A DNA stretch of 64,000 nucleotides, taken from Crossaster papposus (lineage: Eukaryota; Echinodermata; Asteroidea; Velatida; Solasteridae). A program made the translations under genes and the position numbers. This document shows, piece by piece, positions 40,001 to 51,879 of this stretch. Below the pieces are notes generated by a model. That model had not been told where the DNA came from. It made no database searches and saw only the letters and a list, made by a program, of their open reading frames with translations. The number at the start of each line of letters is the position of its first letter. The stretch's first letter is position 1. The stretch spans positions 496,001 to 560,000 of the forward strand of contig JBAIAA010000351.1 in NCBI GenBank assembly GCA_037893245.1. The letters run 5' to 3'.

Positions 40001-43000
40001 GTAAACATTGGTTTTTATGTTGATTATTTCCTAACGTTTCCAAAAATGTATAGTTTAGCAAATCTACACAAACAGTGAACGAAACTTTCAATATGTACAT
40101 TATGAACCTGACTTGGAGGCAAGGGCTTTACACACAAGCCACCCAACCAATCCTATCGGCTTGATCTGTTAGCTAAGCTTGATAGAATCCAAGGTATTAT
40201 ATTCCCATCGACCCAGTCCTATCGGCCTGACCTTAGCTAAGCTGGATAGAATCCAAGGTATTCATATTCCCATCGACCCAATCCTACCGGCCTGACCTAA
40301 TAGCTAAGCTGGATAGAATCCACGGTATTCATATAATAATAATAATTGGGGAGGCTAATCATCCTTACTTGCAGCTGGTGTGCTGAATTGCGAAGGATGC
40401 AAGTGACACCCAATGACTGTTCATGTGTCACGTCACATTAAAGAACCATTTTTTCAAAAGAACCTAAAAACAAATGTAAACATTGGTTTTTATGTTGATT
40501 ATTTCCTAACGTTTCCAAAAATGTATAGTTTAGCAAATCTACACAAACAGTGAACGAAACTTTCAATATGTACATTATGAACCTGACTTGGAGGCAAGGG
40601 CTTTACACACAAGCCACCCAACCAATCCTATCGGCTTGATCTGTTAGCTAAGCTTGATAGAATCCAAGGTATTATATTCCCATCGACCCAGTCCTATCGG
40701 CCTGACCTTAGCAGCTGGATAGAATCCAAGGTATTCATATTCCCATCGACCCAATCCTACCGGCCTGACCTAATAGCTAAGCTGGATAGAATCCACGGTA
40801 TTCATATAATAATAATAATTGGGGAGGCTAATCATCCTTACTTGCAGCTGGTGTGCTGAATTGCGAAGGATGCAAGTGACACCCAATGACTGTTCATGTG
40901 TCACGTCACATTAAAGAACCATTTTTTCAAAAGAACCTAAAAACAAATGTAAACATTGGTTTTTATGTTGATTATTTCCTAACGTTTCCAAAAATGTATA
41001 GTTTAGCAAATCTACACAAACAGTGAACGAAACTTTCAATATGTACATTATGAACCTGACTTGGAGGCAAGGGCTTTACACACAAGCCACCCAACCAATC
41101 CTATCGGCTTGATCTGTTAGCTAAGCTTGATAGAATCCAAGGTATTATATTCCCATCGACCCAGTCCTATCGGCCTGACCTTAGCTAAGCTGGATAGAAT
41201 CCAAGGTATTCATATTCCCATCGACCCAATCCTACCGGCCTGACCTAATAGCTAAGCTGGATAGAATCCACGGTATTCATATAATAATAATAATTGGGGA
41301 GGCTAATCATCCTTACTTGCAGCTGGTGTGCTGAATTGCGAAGGATGCAAGTGACACCCAATGACTGTTCATGTGTCACGTCACATTAAAGAACCATTTT
41401 TTCAAAAGAACCTAAAAACAAATGTAAACATTGGTTTTTATGTTGATTATTTCCTAACGTTTCCAAAAATGTATAGTTTAGCAAATCTACACAAACAGTG
41501 AACGAAACTTTCAATATGTACATTATGAACCTGACTTGGAGGCAAGGGCTTTACACACAAGCCACCCAACCAATCCTATCGGCTTGATCTGTTAGCTAAG
41601 CTTGATAGAATCCAAGGTATTATATTCCCATCGACCCAGTCCTATCGGCCTGACCTTAGCTAAGCTGGATAGAATCCAAGGTATTCATATTCCCATCGAC
41701 CCAATCCTACCGGCCTGACCTAATAGCTAAGCTGGATAGAATCCACGGTATTCATATAATAATAATAATTGGGGAGGCTAATCATCCTTACTTGCAGCTG
41801 GTGTGCTGAATTGCGAAGGATGCAAGTGACACCCAATGACTGTTCATGTGTCACGTCACATTAAAGAACCATTTTTTCAAAAGAACCTAAAAACAAATGT
41901 AAACATTGGTTGTTATGTTGATTATTTCCTAACGTTTCCAAAAATGTATAGTTTAGCAAATCTACACAAACAGTGAACGAAACTTTCAATATGTACATTA
42001 TGAACCTGACTTGGAGGCAAGGGCTTTACACACAAGCCACCCAACCAATCCTATCGGCTTGATCTGTTAGCTAAGCTTGATAGAATCCAAGGTATTATAT
42101 TCCCATCGACCCAGTCCTATCGGCCTGACCTTAGCTAAGCTGGATAGAATCCAAGGTATTCATATTCCCATCGACCCAATCCTACCGGCCTGACCTAATA
42201 GCTAAGCTGGATAGAATCCACGGTATTCATATAATAATAATAATTGGGGAGGCTAATCATCCTTACTTGCAGCTGGTGTGCTGAATTGCGAAGGATGCAA
42301 GTGACACCCAATGACTGTTCATGTGTCACGTCACATTAAAGAACCATTTTTTCAAAAGAACCTAAAAACAAATGTAAACATTGGTTTTTATGTTGATTAT
42401 TTCCTAACGTTTCCAAAAATGTATAGTTTAGCAAATCTACACAAACAGTGAACGAAACTTTCAATATGTACATTATGAACCTGACTTGGAGGCAAGGGCT
42501 TTACACACAAGCCACCCAACCAATCCTATCGGCTTGATCTGTTAGCTAAGCTTGATAGAATCCAAGGTATTATATTCCCATCGACCCAGTCCTATCGGCC
42601 TGACCTTAGCTAAGCTGGATAGAATCCAAGGTATTCATATTCCCATCGACCCAATCCTACCGGCCTGACCTAATAGCTAAGCTGGATAGAATCCACGGTA
42701 TTCATATAATAATAATAATTGGGGAGGCTAATCATCCTTACTTGCAGCTGGTGTGCTGAATTGCGAAGGATGCAAGTGACACCCAATGACTGTTCATGTG
42801 TCACGTCACATTAAAGAACCATTTTTTCAAAAGAACCTAAAAACAAATGTAAACATTGGTTTTTATGTTGATTATTTCCTAACGTTTCCAAAAATGTATA
42901 GTTTAGCAAATCTACACAAACAGTGAACGAAACTTTCAATATGTACATTATGAACCTGACTTGGAGGCAAGGGCTTTACACACAAGCCACCCAACCAATC

Positions 43001-46000
43001 CTATCGGCTTGATCTGTTAGCTAAGCTTGATAGAATCCAAGGTATTATATTCCCATCGACCCCGTCCTATCGGCCTGACCTTGGCTAAGCTGGATAGAAT
43101 CCAAGGTATTCATATTCCCATCGACCCAATCCTACCGGCCTGACCTAATAGCTAAGCTGGATAGAATCCACGGTATTCATATAATAATAATAATTGGGGA
43201 GGCTAATCATCCTTACTTGCAGCTGGTGTGCTGAATTGCGAAGGATGCAAGTGACACCCAATGACTGTTCATGTGTCACGTCACATTAAAGAACCATTTT
43301 TTCAAAAGAACCTAAAAACAAATGTAAACATTGGTTGTTATGTTGATTATTTCCTAACGTTTCCAAAAATGTATAGTTTAGCAAATCTACACAAACAGTG
43401 AACGAAACTTTCAATATGTACATTATGAACCTGACTTGGAGGCAAGGGCTTTACACACAAGCCACCCAACCAATCCTATCGGCTTGATCTGTTAGCTAAG
43501 CTTGATAGAATCCAAGGTATTATATTCCCATCGACCCAGTCCTATCGGCCTGACCTTAGCTAAGCTGGATAGAATCCAAGGTATTCATATTCCCATCGAC
43601 CCAATCCTACCGGCCTGACCTAATAGCTAAGCTGGATAGAATCCACGGTATTCATATAATAATAATAATTGGGGAGGCTAATCATCCTTAATTGCAGCTG
43701 GTGTGCTGAATTGCGAAGGATGCAAGTGACACCCAATGACTGTTCATGTGTCACGTCACATTAAAGAACCATTTTTTCAAAAGAACCTAAAAACAAATGT
43801 AAACATTGGTTTTTATATTGATTATTTCCTAACGTTTCCAAAAATGTATAGTTTAGCAAATCTACACAAACAGTGAACGAAACTTTCAATATGTACATTA
43901 TGAACCTGACTTGGAGGCAAGGGCTTTACACACAAGCCACCCAACCAATCCTATCGGCTTGATCTGTTAGCTAAGCTTGATAGAATCCAAGGTATTATAT
44001 TCCCATCGACCCAGTCCTATCGGCCTGACCTTAGCAGCTGGATAGAATCCAAGGTATTCATATTCCCATCGACCCAATCCTACCGGCCTGACCTAATAGC
44101 TAAGCTGGATAGAATCCACGGTATTCATATAATAATAATAATTGGGGAGGCTAATCATCCTTACTTGCAGCTGGTGTGCTGAATTGCGAAGGATGCAAGT
44201 GACACCCAATGACTGTTCATGTGTCACGTCACATTAAAGAACCATTTTTTCAAAAGAACCTAAAAACAAATGTAAACATTGGTTTTTATGTTGATTATTT
44301 CCTAACGTTTCCAAAAATGTATAGTTTAGCAAATCTACACAAACAGTGAACGAAACTTTCAATATGTACATTATGAACCTGACTTGGAGGCAAGGGCTTT
44401 ACACACAAGCCACCCAACCAATCCTATCGGCTTGATCTGTTAGCTAAGCTTGATAGAATCCAAGGTATTATATTCCCATCGACCCAGTCCTATCGGCCTG
44501 ACCTTAGCTAAGCTGGATAGAATCCAAGGTATTCATATTCCCATCGACCCAATCCTACCGGCCTGACCTAATAGCTAAGCTGGATAGAATCCACGGTATT
44601 CATATAATAATAATAATTGGGGAGGCTAATCATCCTTACTTGCAGCTGGTGTGCTGAATTGCGAAGGATGCAAGTGACACCCAATGACTGTTCATGTGTC
44701 ACGTCACATTAAAGAACCATTTTTTCAAAAGAACCTAAAAACAAATGTAAACATTGGTTTTTATGTTGATTATTTCCTAACGTTTCCAAAAATGTATAGT
44801 TTAGCAAATCTACACAAACAGTGAACGAAACTTTCAATATGTACATTATGAACCTGACTTGGAGGCAAGGGCTTTACACACAAGCCACCCAACCAATCCT
44901 ATCGGCTTGATCTGTTAGCTAAGCTTGATAGAATCCAAGGTATTATATTCCCATCGACCCAGTCCTATCGGCCTGACCTTAGCTAAGCTGGATAGAATCC
45001 AAGGTATTCATATTCCCATCGACCCAATCCTACCGGCCTGACCTAATAGCTAAGCTGGATAGAATCCACGGTATTCATATAATAATAATAATTGGGGAGG
45101 CTAATCATCCTTACTTGCAGCTGGTGTGCTGAATTGCGAAGGATGCAAGTGACACCCAATGACTGTTCATGTGTCACGTCACATTAAAGAACCATTTTTT
45201 CAAAAGAACCTAAAAACAAATGTAAACATTGGTTTTTATGTTGATTATTTCCTAACGTTTCCAAAAATGTATAGTTTAGCAAATCTACACAAACAGTGAA
45301 CGAAACTTTCAATATGTACATTATGAACCTGACTTGGAGGCAAGGGCTTTACACACAAGCCACCCAACCAATCCTATCGGCTTGATCTGTTAGCTAAGCT
45401 TGATAGAATCCAAGGTATTATATTCCCATCGACCCAGTCCTATCGGCCTGACCTAATAGCTAAGCTGGATAGAATCCACGGTATTCATATAATAATAATA
45501 ATTGGGGAGGCTAATCATCCTTACTTGCAGCTGGTGTGCTGAATTGCGAAGGATGCAAGTGACACCCAATGACTGTTCATGTGTCACGTCACATTAAAGA
45601 ACCATTTTTTCAAAAGAACCTAAAAACAAATGTAAACATTGGTTTTTATGTTGATTATTTCCTAACGTTTCCAAAAATGTATAGTTTAGCAAATCTACAC
45701 AAACAGTGAACGAAACTTTCAATATGTACATTATGAACCTGACTTGGAGGCAAGGGCTTTACACACAAGCCACCCAACCAATCCTATCGGCTTGATCTGT
45801 TAGCTAAGCTTGATAGAATCCAAGGTATTATATTCCCATCGACCCAGTCCTATCGGCCTGACCTTAGCTAAGCTGGATAGAATCCAAGGTATTCATATTC
45901 CCATCGACCCAATCCTACCGGCCTGACCTAATAGCTAAGCTGGATAGAATCCACGGTATTCATATAATAATAATAATTGGGGAGGCTAATCATCCTTACT

Positions 46001-47293
46001 TGCAGCTGGTGTGCTGAATTGCGAAGGATGCAAGTGACACCCAATGACTGTTCATGTGTCACGTCACATTAAAGAACCATTTTTTCAAAAGAACCTAAAA
46101 ACAAATGTAAACATTGGTTTTTATGTTGATTATTTCCTAACGTTTCCAAAAATGTATAGTTTAGCAAATCTACACAAACAGTGAACGAAACTTTCAATAT
46201 GTACATTATGAACCTGACTTGGAGGCAAGGGCTTTACACACAAGCCACCCAACCAATCCTATCGGCTTGATCTGTTAGCTAAGCTTGATAGAATCCAAGG
46301 TATTATATTCCCATCGACCCAGTCCTATCGGCCTGACCTTAGCTAAGCTGGATAGAATCCAAGGTATTCATATTCTCATCGACCCAATCCTACCGGCCTG
46401 ACCTAATAGCTAAGCTGGATAGAATCCACGGTATTCATATAATAATAATAATTGGGGAGGCTAATCATCCTTACTTGCAGCTGGTGTGCTGAATTGCGAA
46501 GGATGCAAGTGACACCCAATGACTGTTCATGTGTCACGTCACATTAAAGAACCATTTTTTCAAAAGAACCTAAAAACAAATGTAAACATTGGTTTTTATG
46601 TTGATTATTTCCTAACGTTTCCAAAAATGTATAGTTTAGCAAATCTACACAAACAGTGAACGAAACTTTCAATATGTACATTATGAACCTGACTTGGAGG
46701 CAAGGGCTTTACACACAAGCCACCCAACCAATCCTATCGGCTTGATCTGTTAGCTAAGCTTGATAGAATCCAAGGTATTATATTCCCATCGACCCAGTCC
46801 TATCGGCCTGACCTTAGCTAAGCTGGATAGAATCCAAGGTATTCATATTCCCATCGACCCAATCCTACCGGCCTGACCTAATAGCTAAGCTGGATAGAAT
46901 CCACGGTATTCATATAATAATAATAATTGGGGAGGCTAATCATCCTTACTTGCAGCTGGTGTGCTGAATTGCGAAGGATGCAAGTGACACCCAATGACTG
47001 TTCATGTGTCACGTCACATTAAAGAACCATTTTTTCAAAAGAACCTAAAAACAAATGTAAACATTAGTTTTTATGTTGATTATTTCCTAACGTTTCCAAA
47101 AATGTATAGTTTAGCAAATCTACACAAACAGTGAACGAAACTTTCAATATGTACATTATGAACCTGACTTGGAGGCAAGGGCTTTACACACAAGCCACCC
47201 AACCAATCCTATCGGCTTGATCTGTTAGCTAAGCTTGATAGAATCCAAGGTATTATATTCCCATCGACCCAGTCCTATCGGCCTGACCTTAGC
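34069..47293 (+). repeat. HOR run, 7-mer of about 3321 bp, four periods
   Basis: 2-bp B deletions fall at 34069, 37390, 40712, 44035 and 47293. The spacings 3321, 3322, 3323 and 3258 are each seven monomers once a +1, a missing second deletion, and one 65-bp-short monomer are counted. A second deletion 948 bp after the first occurs in the first two periods (35017 and 38338) and is absent afterwards. The HOR is therefore regular in length and partly eroded in content. Confidence 0.8.
45370..45779 (+). repeat. 410-bp monomer with fused B/C sub-repeat
   Basis: A (45370-45435) is followed by a single fused unit (45436-45503) that begins like B (AGTCCTATCGG) and continues like C (CCTAATAGC, ATA tract), then a normal D. 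It is 65 bp short, exactly one sub-repeat. This is the only copy of this form, independent of the 344-bp type. Confidence 0.9.
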
Positions 47294-50159
47294 AGCTGGA
47301 TAGAATCCAAGGTATTCATATTCCCATCGACCCAATCCTACCGGCCTGACCTAATAGCTAAGCTGGATAGAATCCACGGTATTCATATAATAATAATAAT
47401 TGGGGAGGCTAATCATCCTTACTTGCAGCTGGTGTGCTGAATTGCGAAGGATGCAAGTGACACCCAATGACTGTTCATGTGTCACGTCACATTAAAGAAC
47501 CATTTTTTCAAAAGAACCTAAAAACAAATGTAAACATTGGTTTTTATGTTGATTATTTCCTAACGTTTCCAAAAATGTATAGTTTAGCAAATCTACACAA
47601 ACAGTGAACGAAACTTTCAATATGTACATTATGAACCTGACTTGGAGGCAAGGGCTTTACACACAAGCCACCCAACCAATCCTATCGGCTTGATCTGTTA
47701 GCTAAGCTTGATAGAATCCAAGGTATTATATTCCCATCGACCCAGTCCTATCGGCCTGACCTTAGCTAAGCTGGATAGAATCCAAGGTATTCATATTCCC
47801 ATCGACCCAATCCTACCGGCCTGACCTAATAGCTAAGCTGGATAGAATCCACGGTATTCATATAATAATAATAATTGGGGAGGCTAATCATCCTTACTTG
47901 CAGCTGGTGTGCTGAATTGCGAAGGATGCAAGTGACACCCAATGACTGTTCATGTGTCACGTCACATTAAAGAACCATTTTTTCAAAAGAACCTAAAAAC
48001 AAATGTAAACATTGGTTTTTATGTTGATTATTTCCTAACGTTTCCAAAAATGTATAGTTTAGCAAATCTACACAAACAGTGAACGAAACTTTCAATATGT
48101 ACATTATGAACCTGACTTGGAGGCAAGGGCTTTACACACAAGCCACCCAACCAATCCTATCGGCTTGATCTGTTAGCTAAGCTTGATAGAATCCAAGGTA
48201 TTATATTCCCATCGACCCAGTCCTATCGGCCTGACCTTAGCTAAGCTGGATAGAATCCAAGGTATTCATATTCCCATCGACCCAATCCTACCGGCCTGAC
48301 CTAATAGCTAAGCTGGATAGAATCCACGGTATTCATATAATAATAATAATTGGGGAGGCTAATCATCCTTACTTGCAGCTGGTGTGCTGAATTGCGAAGG
48401 ATGCAAGTGACACCCAATGACTGTTCATGTGTCACGTCACATTAAAGAACCATTTTTTCAAAAGAACCTAAAAACAAATGTAAACATTAGTTTTTATGTT
48501 GATTATTTCCTAACGTTTCCAAAAATGTATAGTTTAGCAAATCTACACAAACAGTGAACGAAACTTTCAATATGTACATTATGAACCTGACTTGGAGGCA
48601 AGGGCTTTACACACAAGCCACCCAACCAATCCTATCGGCTTGATCTGTTAGCTAAGCTTGATAGAATCCAAGGTATTATATTCCCATCGACCCAGTCCTA
48701 TCGGCCTGACCTTAGCAGCTGGATAGAATCCAAGGTATTCATATTCCCATCGACCCAATCCTACCGGCCTGACCTAATAGCTAAGCTGGATAGAATCCAC
48801 GGTATTCATATAATAATAATAATTGGGGAGGCTAATCATCCTTACTTGCAGCTGGTGTGCTGAATTGCGAAGGATGCAAGTGACACCCAATGACTGTTCA
48901 TGTGTCACGTCACATTAAAGAACCATTTTTTCAAAAGAACCTAAAAACAAATGTAAACATTGGTTTTTATGTTGATTATTTCCTAACGTTTCCAAAAATG
49001 TATAGTTTAGCAAATCTACACAAACAGTGAACGAAACTTTCAATATGTACATTATGAACCTGACTTGGAGGCAAGGGCTTTACACACAAGCCACCCAACC
49101 AATCCTATCGGCTTGATCTGTTAGCTAAGCTTGATAGAATCCAAGGTATTATATTCCCATCGACCCAGTCCTATCGGCCTGACCTTAGCTAAGCTGGATA
49201 GAATCCAAGGTATTCATATTCCCATCGACCCAATCCTACCGGCCTGACCTAATAGCTAAGCTGGATAGAATCCACGGTATTCATATAATAATAATAATTG
49301 GGGAGGCTAATCATCCTTACTTGCAGCTGGTGTGCTGAATTGCGAAGGATGCAAGTGACACCCAATGACTGTTCATGTGTCACGTCACATTAAAGAACCA
49401 TTTTTTCAAAAGAACCTAAAAACAAATGTAAACATTGGTTTTTATGTTGATTATTTCCTAACGTTTCCAAAAATGTATAGTTTAGCAAATCTACACAAAC
49501 AGTGAACGAAACTTTCAATATGTACATTATGAACCTGACTTGGAGGCAAGGGCTTTACACACAAGCCACCCAACCAATCCTATCGGCTTGATCTGTTAGC
49601 TAAGCTTGATAGAATCCAAGGTATTATATTCCCATCGACCCAGTCCTATCGGCCTGACCTTAGCTAAGCTGGATAGAATCCAAGGTATTCATATTCCCAT
49701 CGACCCAATCCTACCGGCCTGACCTAATAGCTAAGCTGGATAGAATCCACGGTATTCATATAATAATAATAATTGGGGAGGCTAATCATCCTTACTTGCA
49801 GCTGGTGTGCTGAATTGCGAAGGATGCAAGTGACACCCAATGACTGTTCATGTGTCACGTCACATTAAAGAACCATTTTTTCAAAAGAACCTAAAAACAA
49901 ATGTAAACATTGGTTTTTATGTTGATTATTTCCTAACGTTTCCAAAAATGTATAGTTTAGCAAATCTACACAAACAGTGAACGAAACTTTCAATATGTAC
50001 ATTATGAACCTGACTTGGAGGCAAGGGCTTTACACACAAGCCACCCAACCAATCCTATCGGCTTGATCTGTTAGCTAAGCTTGATAGAATCCAAGGTATT
50101 ATATTCCCATCGACCCAGTCCTATCGGCCTGACCTTAGCTAAGCTGGATAGAATCCAAG
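47294..50159 (+). repeat. Satellite stretch left of the LTR element
   Basis: About six monomers. A 2-bp B deletion at 48716 lies 1423 bp (three monomers) after the one at 47293, and both monomer groups carry ACATTAGTTTTT in D (near 47066 and 48489). After that the sequence is consensus up to the insertion. Nothing but satellite is present. Confidence 0.85.
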
Positions 50160-50163
50160 GTAT
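50160..50163. repeat. Target-site duplication, left copy (GTAT)
   Basis: The satellite normally reads AAGGTATTCAT here. The left flank ends AAGGTAT and the right flank resumes GTATTCAT, so GTAT is duplicated. Four base pairs is a usual length for integrase-made duplications of several LTR-element and retrovirus groups. Confidence 0.9.
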
Positions 50164-50226
50164 TGTAACGAAGATTTCTCTGGGGTCGACTACACACACA
50201 AGAAGGACTCCTGACACAAGTGTTCC

Positions 50227-50232
50227 TTTATT
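50227..50232 (-). terminator. Second AATAAA in 3' LTR
   Basis: A second AATAAA on the minus strand, 24 bp downstream of the first in element orientation, followed by a GT-rich run (CTTGTGTGTGTAG) that resembles a downstream element. The duplicate in the 5' LTR is at 51943-51948. Confidence 0.6.
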
Positions 50233-50250
50233 TCCGGTGATTCTCTGCCG

Positions 50251-50256
50251 TTTATT
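50251..50256 (-). terminator. Polyadenylation signal AATAAA in 3' LTR
   Basis: AATAAA on the minus strand, a canonical animal polyadenylation hexamer, in the second half of the LTR where the R region is expected. The same signal is at 51967-51972 in the 5' LTR. Its presence on the minus strand only agrees with the orientation from the primer site. Confidence 0.6.
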
Positions 50257-50311
50257 GTGACCTCTTGCCGACCAAAACATGGACTTCAGGCTCCCGCAAT
50301 CACGCGGCCCT

Positions 50312-50331
50312 GAACTGGTTAGAACCAGTTC
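50312..50331. promoter_or_regulatory. 9-bp-armed palindrome in LTR
   Basis: GAACTGGTT and AACCAGTTC flank a 2-bp spacer, a perfect inverted repeat. It contains CTGG, six bases, then CCAG, which fits the CNRG-N6-CNRG type of site known for TFCP2-family factors. The identical palindrome is at 52028-52047 in the other LTR. Binding is inference. Confidence 0.5.
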
Positions 50332-50426
50332 GGCGCTTGCGCAATCCAAGGCGGGTTTCCGGGGCGATCCCACTACCGTGGAATCGCTCCAGCGCCCTCT
50401 ACCGCCCAAACGGCACGGGCGTTACA

Positions 50427-50440
50427 CAGCCCCCCACGAA
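50427..50440 (-). other. Possible polypurine tract
   Basis: Just inside the 3' LTR the minus strand reads TTCGTGGGGGGCTG. The six-G run is the only purine run near the LTR edge, but CTG separates it from the LTR start, so the tract is short and imperfect. Position favours the call, composition is weak. Confidence 0.4.
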
Positions 50441-50528
50441 GACCTTGTTTGCCCCCAAACAAGACCATGGGCGCTGCTGCCGCACCCCGGCCAACCGCCC
50501 TGGAAAACGCATAACGCCAACATTACAC
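50441..50528. other. Element interior, unassigned
   Basis: Eighty-odd bases of mixed composition between the possible polypurine tract and the first minisatellite. I see no motif or reading frame that I can assign. Confidence 0.4.
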
Positions 50529-50588
50529 AACAATTTACATTCCAACAATTTACACTACAACAATTTTCATTACAACAATTTTCAGGGT
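50529..50588 (+). repeat. 15-bp tandem repeat, four copies
   Basis: Four units start AACAATTTACA or AACAATTTTCA at 50529, 50544, 50559 and 50574, with small changes. The block is AT-rich, unlike the GC-rich sequence on both sides. It lies inside the LTR element near its 3' end. Confidence 0.9.
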
Positions 50589-50591
50589 AAG

Positions 50592-50650
50592 CCCCTGGCC
50601 CCAGGACACACCCCTGGCCCCGGCACACCCCTGGCCCCGGCACACCCCTC
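50592..50650 (+). repeat. 17-bp GC-rich tandem repeat, about three and a half copies
   Basis: Units of CCCCTGGCCCCGGCACA start at 50611 and 50628, preceded by a 19-bp variant at 50592 and followed by a partial unit at 50645. The block directly follows the AT-rich minisatellite. Confidence 0.88.
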
Positions 50651-50663
50651 TAAATGTTAAACT

Positions 50664-51250
50664 TGACTGCGACTGTGACTGCGACTGGCTGCTCTGACTG
50701 CGACTGGTGCCTTCGACTGCGGCTGGCTCTTGCGACTGCGACTGTGGTTCCTGCGACTGCATCTGCGGCTGGCTCCCGCGACAGCGACTGGCTCCTGCGA
50801 CTGCGACTGGCTCCTGTATCTGGTGCCTGCGACTGCGACTGGCTCTTGCGACTGCGACTGCGACTGCGCCTGGCTCCTGCGACTGCGACTGGCTCCTCCG
50901 ACTGCGACTGGCTCCTGTGGCCGCGACTGTGACTGCCTCTTGCGACTGCGACTGATTCTTGCGACTGCGACTGATTCTTGCGACTGGCTCCTCTGACTGC
51001 GACTGGTGCCTTCGACTGCGGCTGGCTCTTGCGACTGCGACTGTGGTTCCTGCGACTGCATCTGCGGCTGGCTCCCGCGACAGCGACTGGCTCCTGCGAC
51101 TGCGACTGGCTCCTGTATCTGGTGCCTGCGACTGCGACTGGCTCCTGCGACTGCGACTGCGACTGCGCTTGGCTCCTGCAACTGCGACTGGCTCCTCCGA
51201 CTGCGACTGGCTCCTGTGGCCGCGACTGTGACTGCCTCTTGCGACTGGCT
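50664..51250 (+). repeat. GCGACT-hexamer minisatellite with a 299-bp internal duplication
   Basis: The block is built from the hexamer GCGACT interspersed with GGCTCCT-type units. A 299-bp stretch starting with CTCTGACTGCGAC at 50692 repeats from 50991 with few differences (for example GCGCCTGG against GCGCTTGG). Because the unit is a multiple of three and lacks stops, several frames on both strands stay open; on the minus strand one reads as serine-glutamine and alanine-valine low-complexity sequence. I treat those frames as by-products of the repeat, not as a gene. Confidence 0.9.
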
Positions 51251-51262
51251 TAGAGAGCGTGG

Positions 51263-51532
51263 GCGTCCCGGCGAGGCCCCGCCCCCGCTGCGCCGACGGG
51301 CACGGCTCGGGCTCGCTCCGAGTGTTGCGAGCCGTCTGCCGCGCCGCCGTCTACAGCATGGGCCGGGCCCCCCCGACTCGGTTTCATTCCTGCAGAAGAT
51401 CCAGAGAATGTCTCGACGAGGCCCCGCCCCCCACTGCATCCACGGGCACAGCTTTGGATTGTTCCGCGAGGAACCATCCGTCTGCTGCGCCGCCGTCTAC
51501 AGCATGGGGCGGCCCCCCGACAGACCTGGTAG
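51263..51532. repeat. Imperfect duplication, offset about 146 bp
   Basis: Two GC-rich copies share GAGGCCCCGCCCC (51273, 51418), an ACGGGCAC segment, and CGCCGCCGTCTACAGCATGG (around 51343 and 51489) followed by a C/G-rich run. The middle parts have diverged and differ slightly in length. This is an older duplication than the 299-bp one. Confidence 0.65.
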
Positions 51533-51862
51533 CGGACCCGGACAAATATGGAGAAGGGCGCCCTCTCTCCAAATCGGAGTGGACGCACTGAAGCCCCCAG
51601 CCATTGGCGCATGTCCCGAAATTCCCCGCTATCCTTCTCCAACTCCTCCCCCAGGAAACCCCAGACTCCCAAGTCCCCATAACCTCCCTAGAGTTCCCCT
51701 GGCGTCATGCACGGCGTGCCTGAAAGCTTCCTGCTCTGGTCCCCGTTCCCCGGGCCCATGCCTTGGCCTGCCCTCTCGCCGTGGGGCGAGTTGGCTGCCG
51801 TGTTATCGTGGTTTTCTGAAAACATGAACACTTCACCTGGTCTTTTCCCGTCCTTCTGTATG
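51533..51862 (-). other. Element 5' leader region, no recognisable gag
   Basis: In element orientation this follows the primer site, where packaging and dimerisation signals and a gag start would be expected. Short open frames exist on the minus strand, the longest of about 140 codons ending inside the duplicated GC-rich block, with an arginine-rich, low-complexity second half. I cannot match any of it to matrix, capsid or nucleocapsid; no CCHC zinc knuckle is visible. It may be a decayed gag start or simply non-coding leader. Confidence 0.4.
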
Positions 51863-51878
51863 CCGACCGCTGCCACCA
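51863..51878 (-). other. Primer-binding site, tRNA-Leu-like
   Basis: One base inside the 5' LTR the minus strand reads TGGTGGCAGCGGTCGG. From memory, the complement of the 3' end of animal tRNA-Leu (AAG/UAG type, ending CCGCTGCCACCA) is TGGTGGCAGCGGTGGG, a match at 15 of 16 positions. The position and the TGG start are typical of a primer site for reverse transcription, and this fixes the element's orientation. Confidence 0.8.
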
Positions 51879-51879
51879 A

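Larger units (their letters stand above)
1..50163 (+). repeat. 475-bp satellite array, left part
   Basis: Head-to-tail copies of a 475-bp monomer fill this whole stretch with no non-satellite sequence between them. The window opens inside part D of one monomer and the first complete one starts at 65. Most monomers are exactly 475 bp. Length variants are a recurrent 2-bp deletion in sub-repeat B, four 344-bp short monomers, one 410-bp monomer, one 471-bp monomer, a cluster of 605-680-bp expanded monomers, and a few 1-6-bp changes. Every monomer points the same way. No gene of any kind is visible here: short open frames are chance frames in the repeat. The monomer is AT-rich, with scattered CpG. 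I do not recognise it as a named satellite family. A centromeric or heterochromatic location is inferred from size and homogeneity only. Confidence 0.98.
50164..50426 (-). repeat. 3' LTR (element orientation), 263 bp
   Basis: Identical to the copy at 51880-52142. In element orientation it is downstream, so its AATAAA signals would set the RNA 3' end. It abuts a G-run that may be the polypurine tract. Confidence 0.93.

Noticed and set aside
1..50163. CRISPR-like array
   Set aside because: Units are 475 bp with no short repeat/unique spacer alternation and no cas genes; this is satellite DNA.
50071..50409. Minus-strand frame of 112 codons (and the similar one at 51688-52125)
   Set aside because: It runs through the LTR and out into satellite or leader sequence; the shared part is just the duplicated LTR.
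50664..51250. Gene for a serine/glutamine-rich protein
   Set aside because: Composition follows directly from the hexamer repeat; there is no unique domain and the frame depends on repeat length.
50654..51827. Several plus-strand frames of 80-270 codons
   Set aside because: They lie antisense to the element and are open because the GCGACT hexamer lacks stops in several frames.
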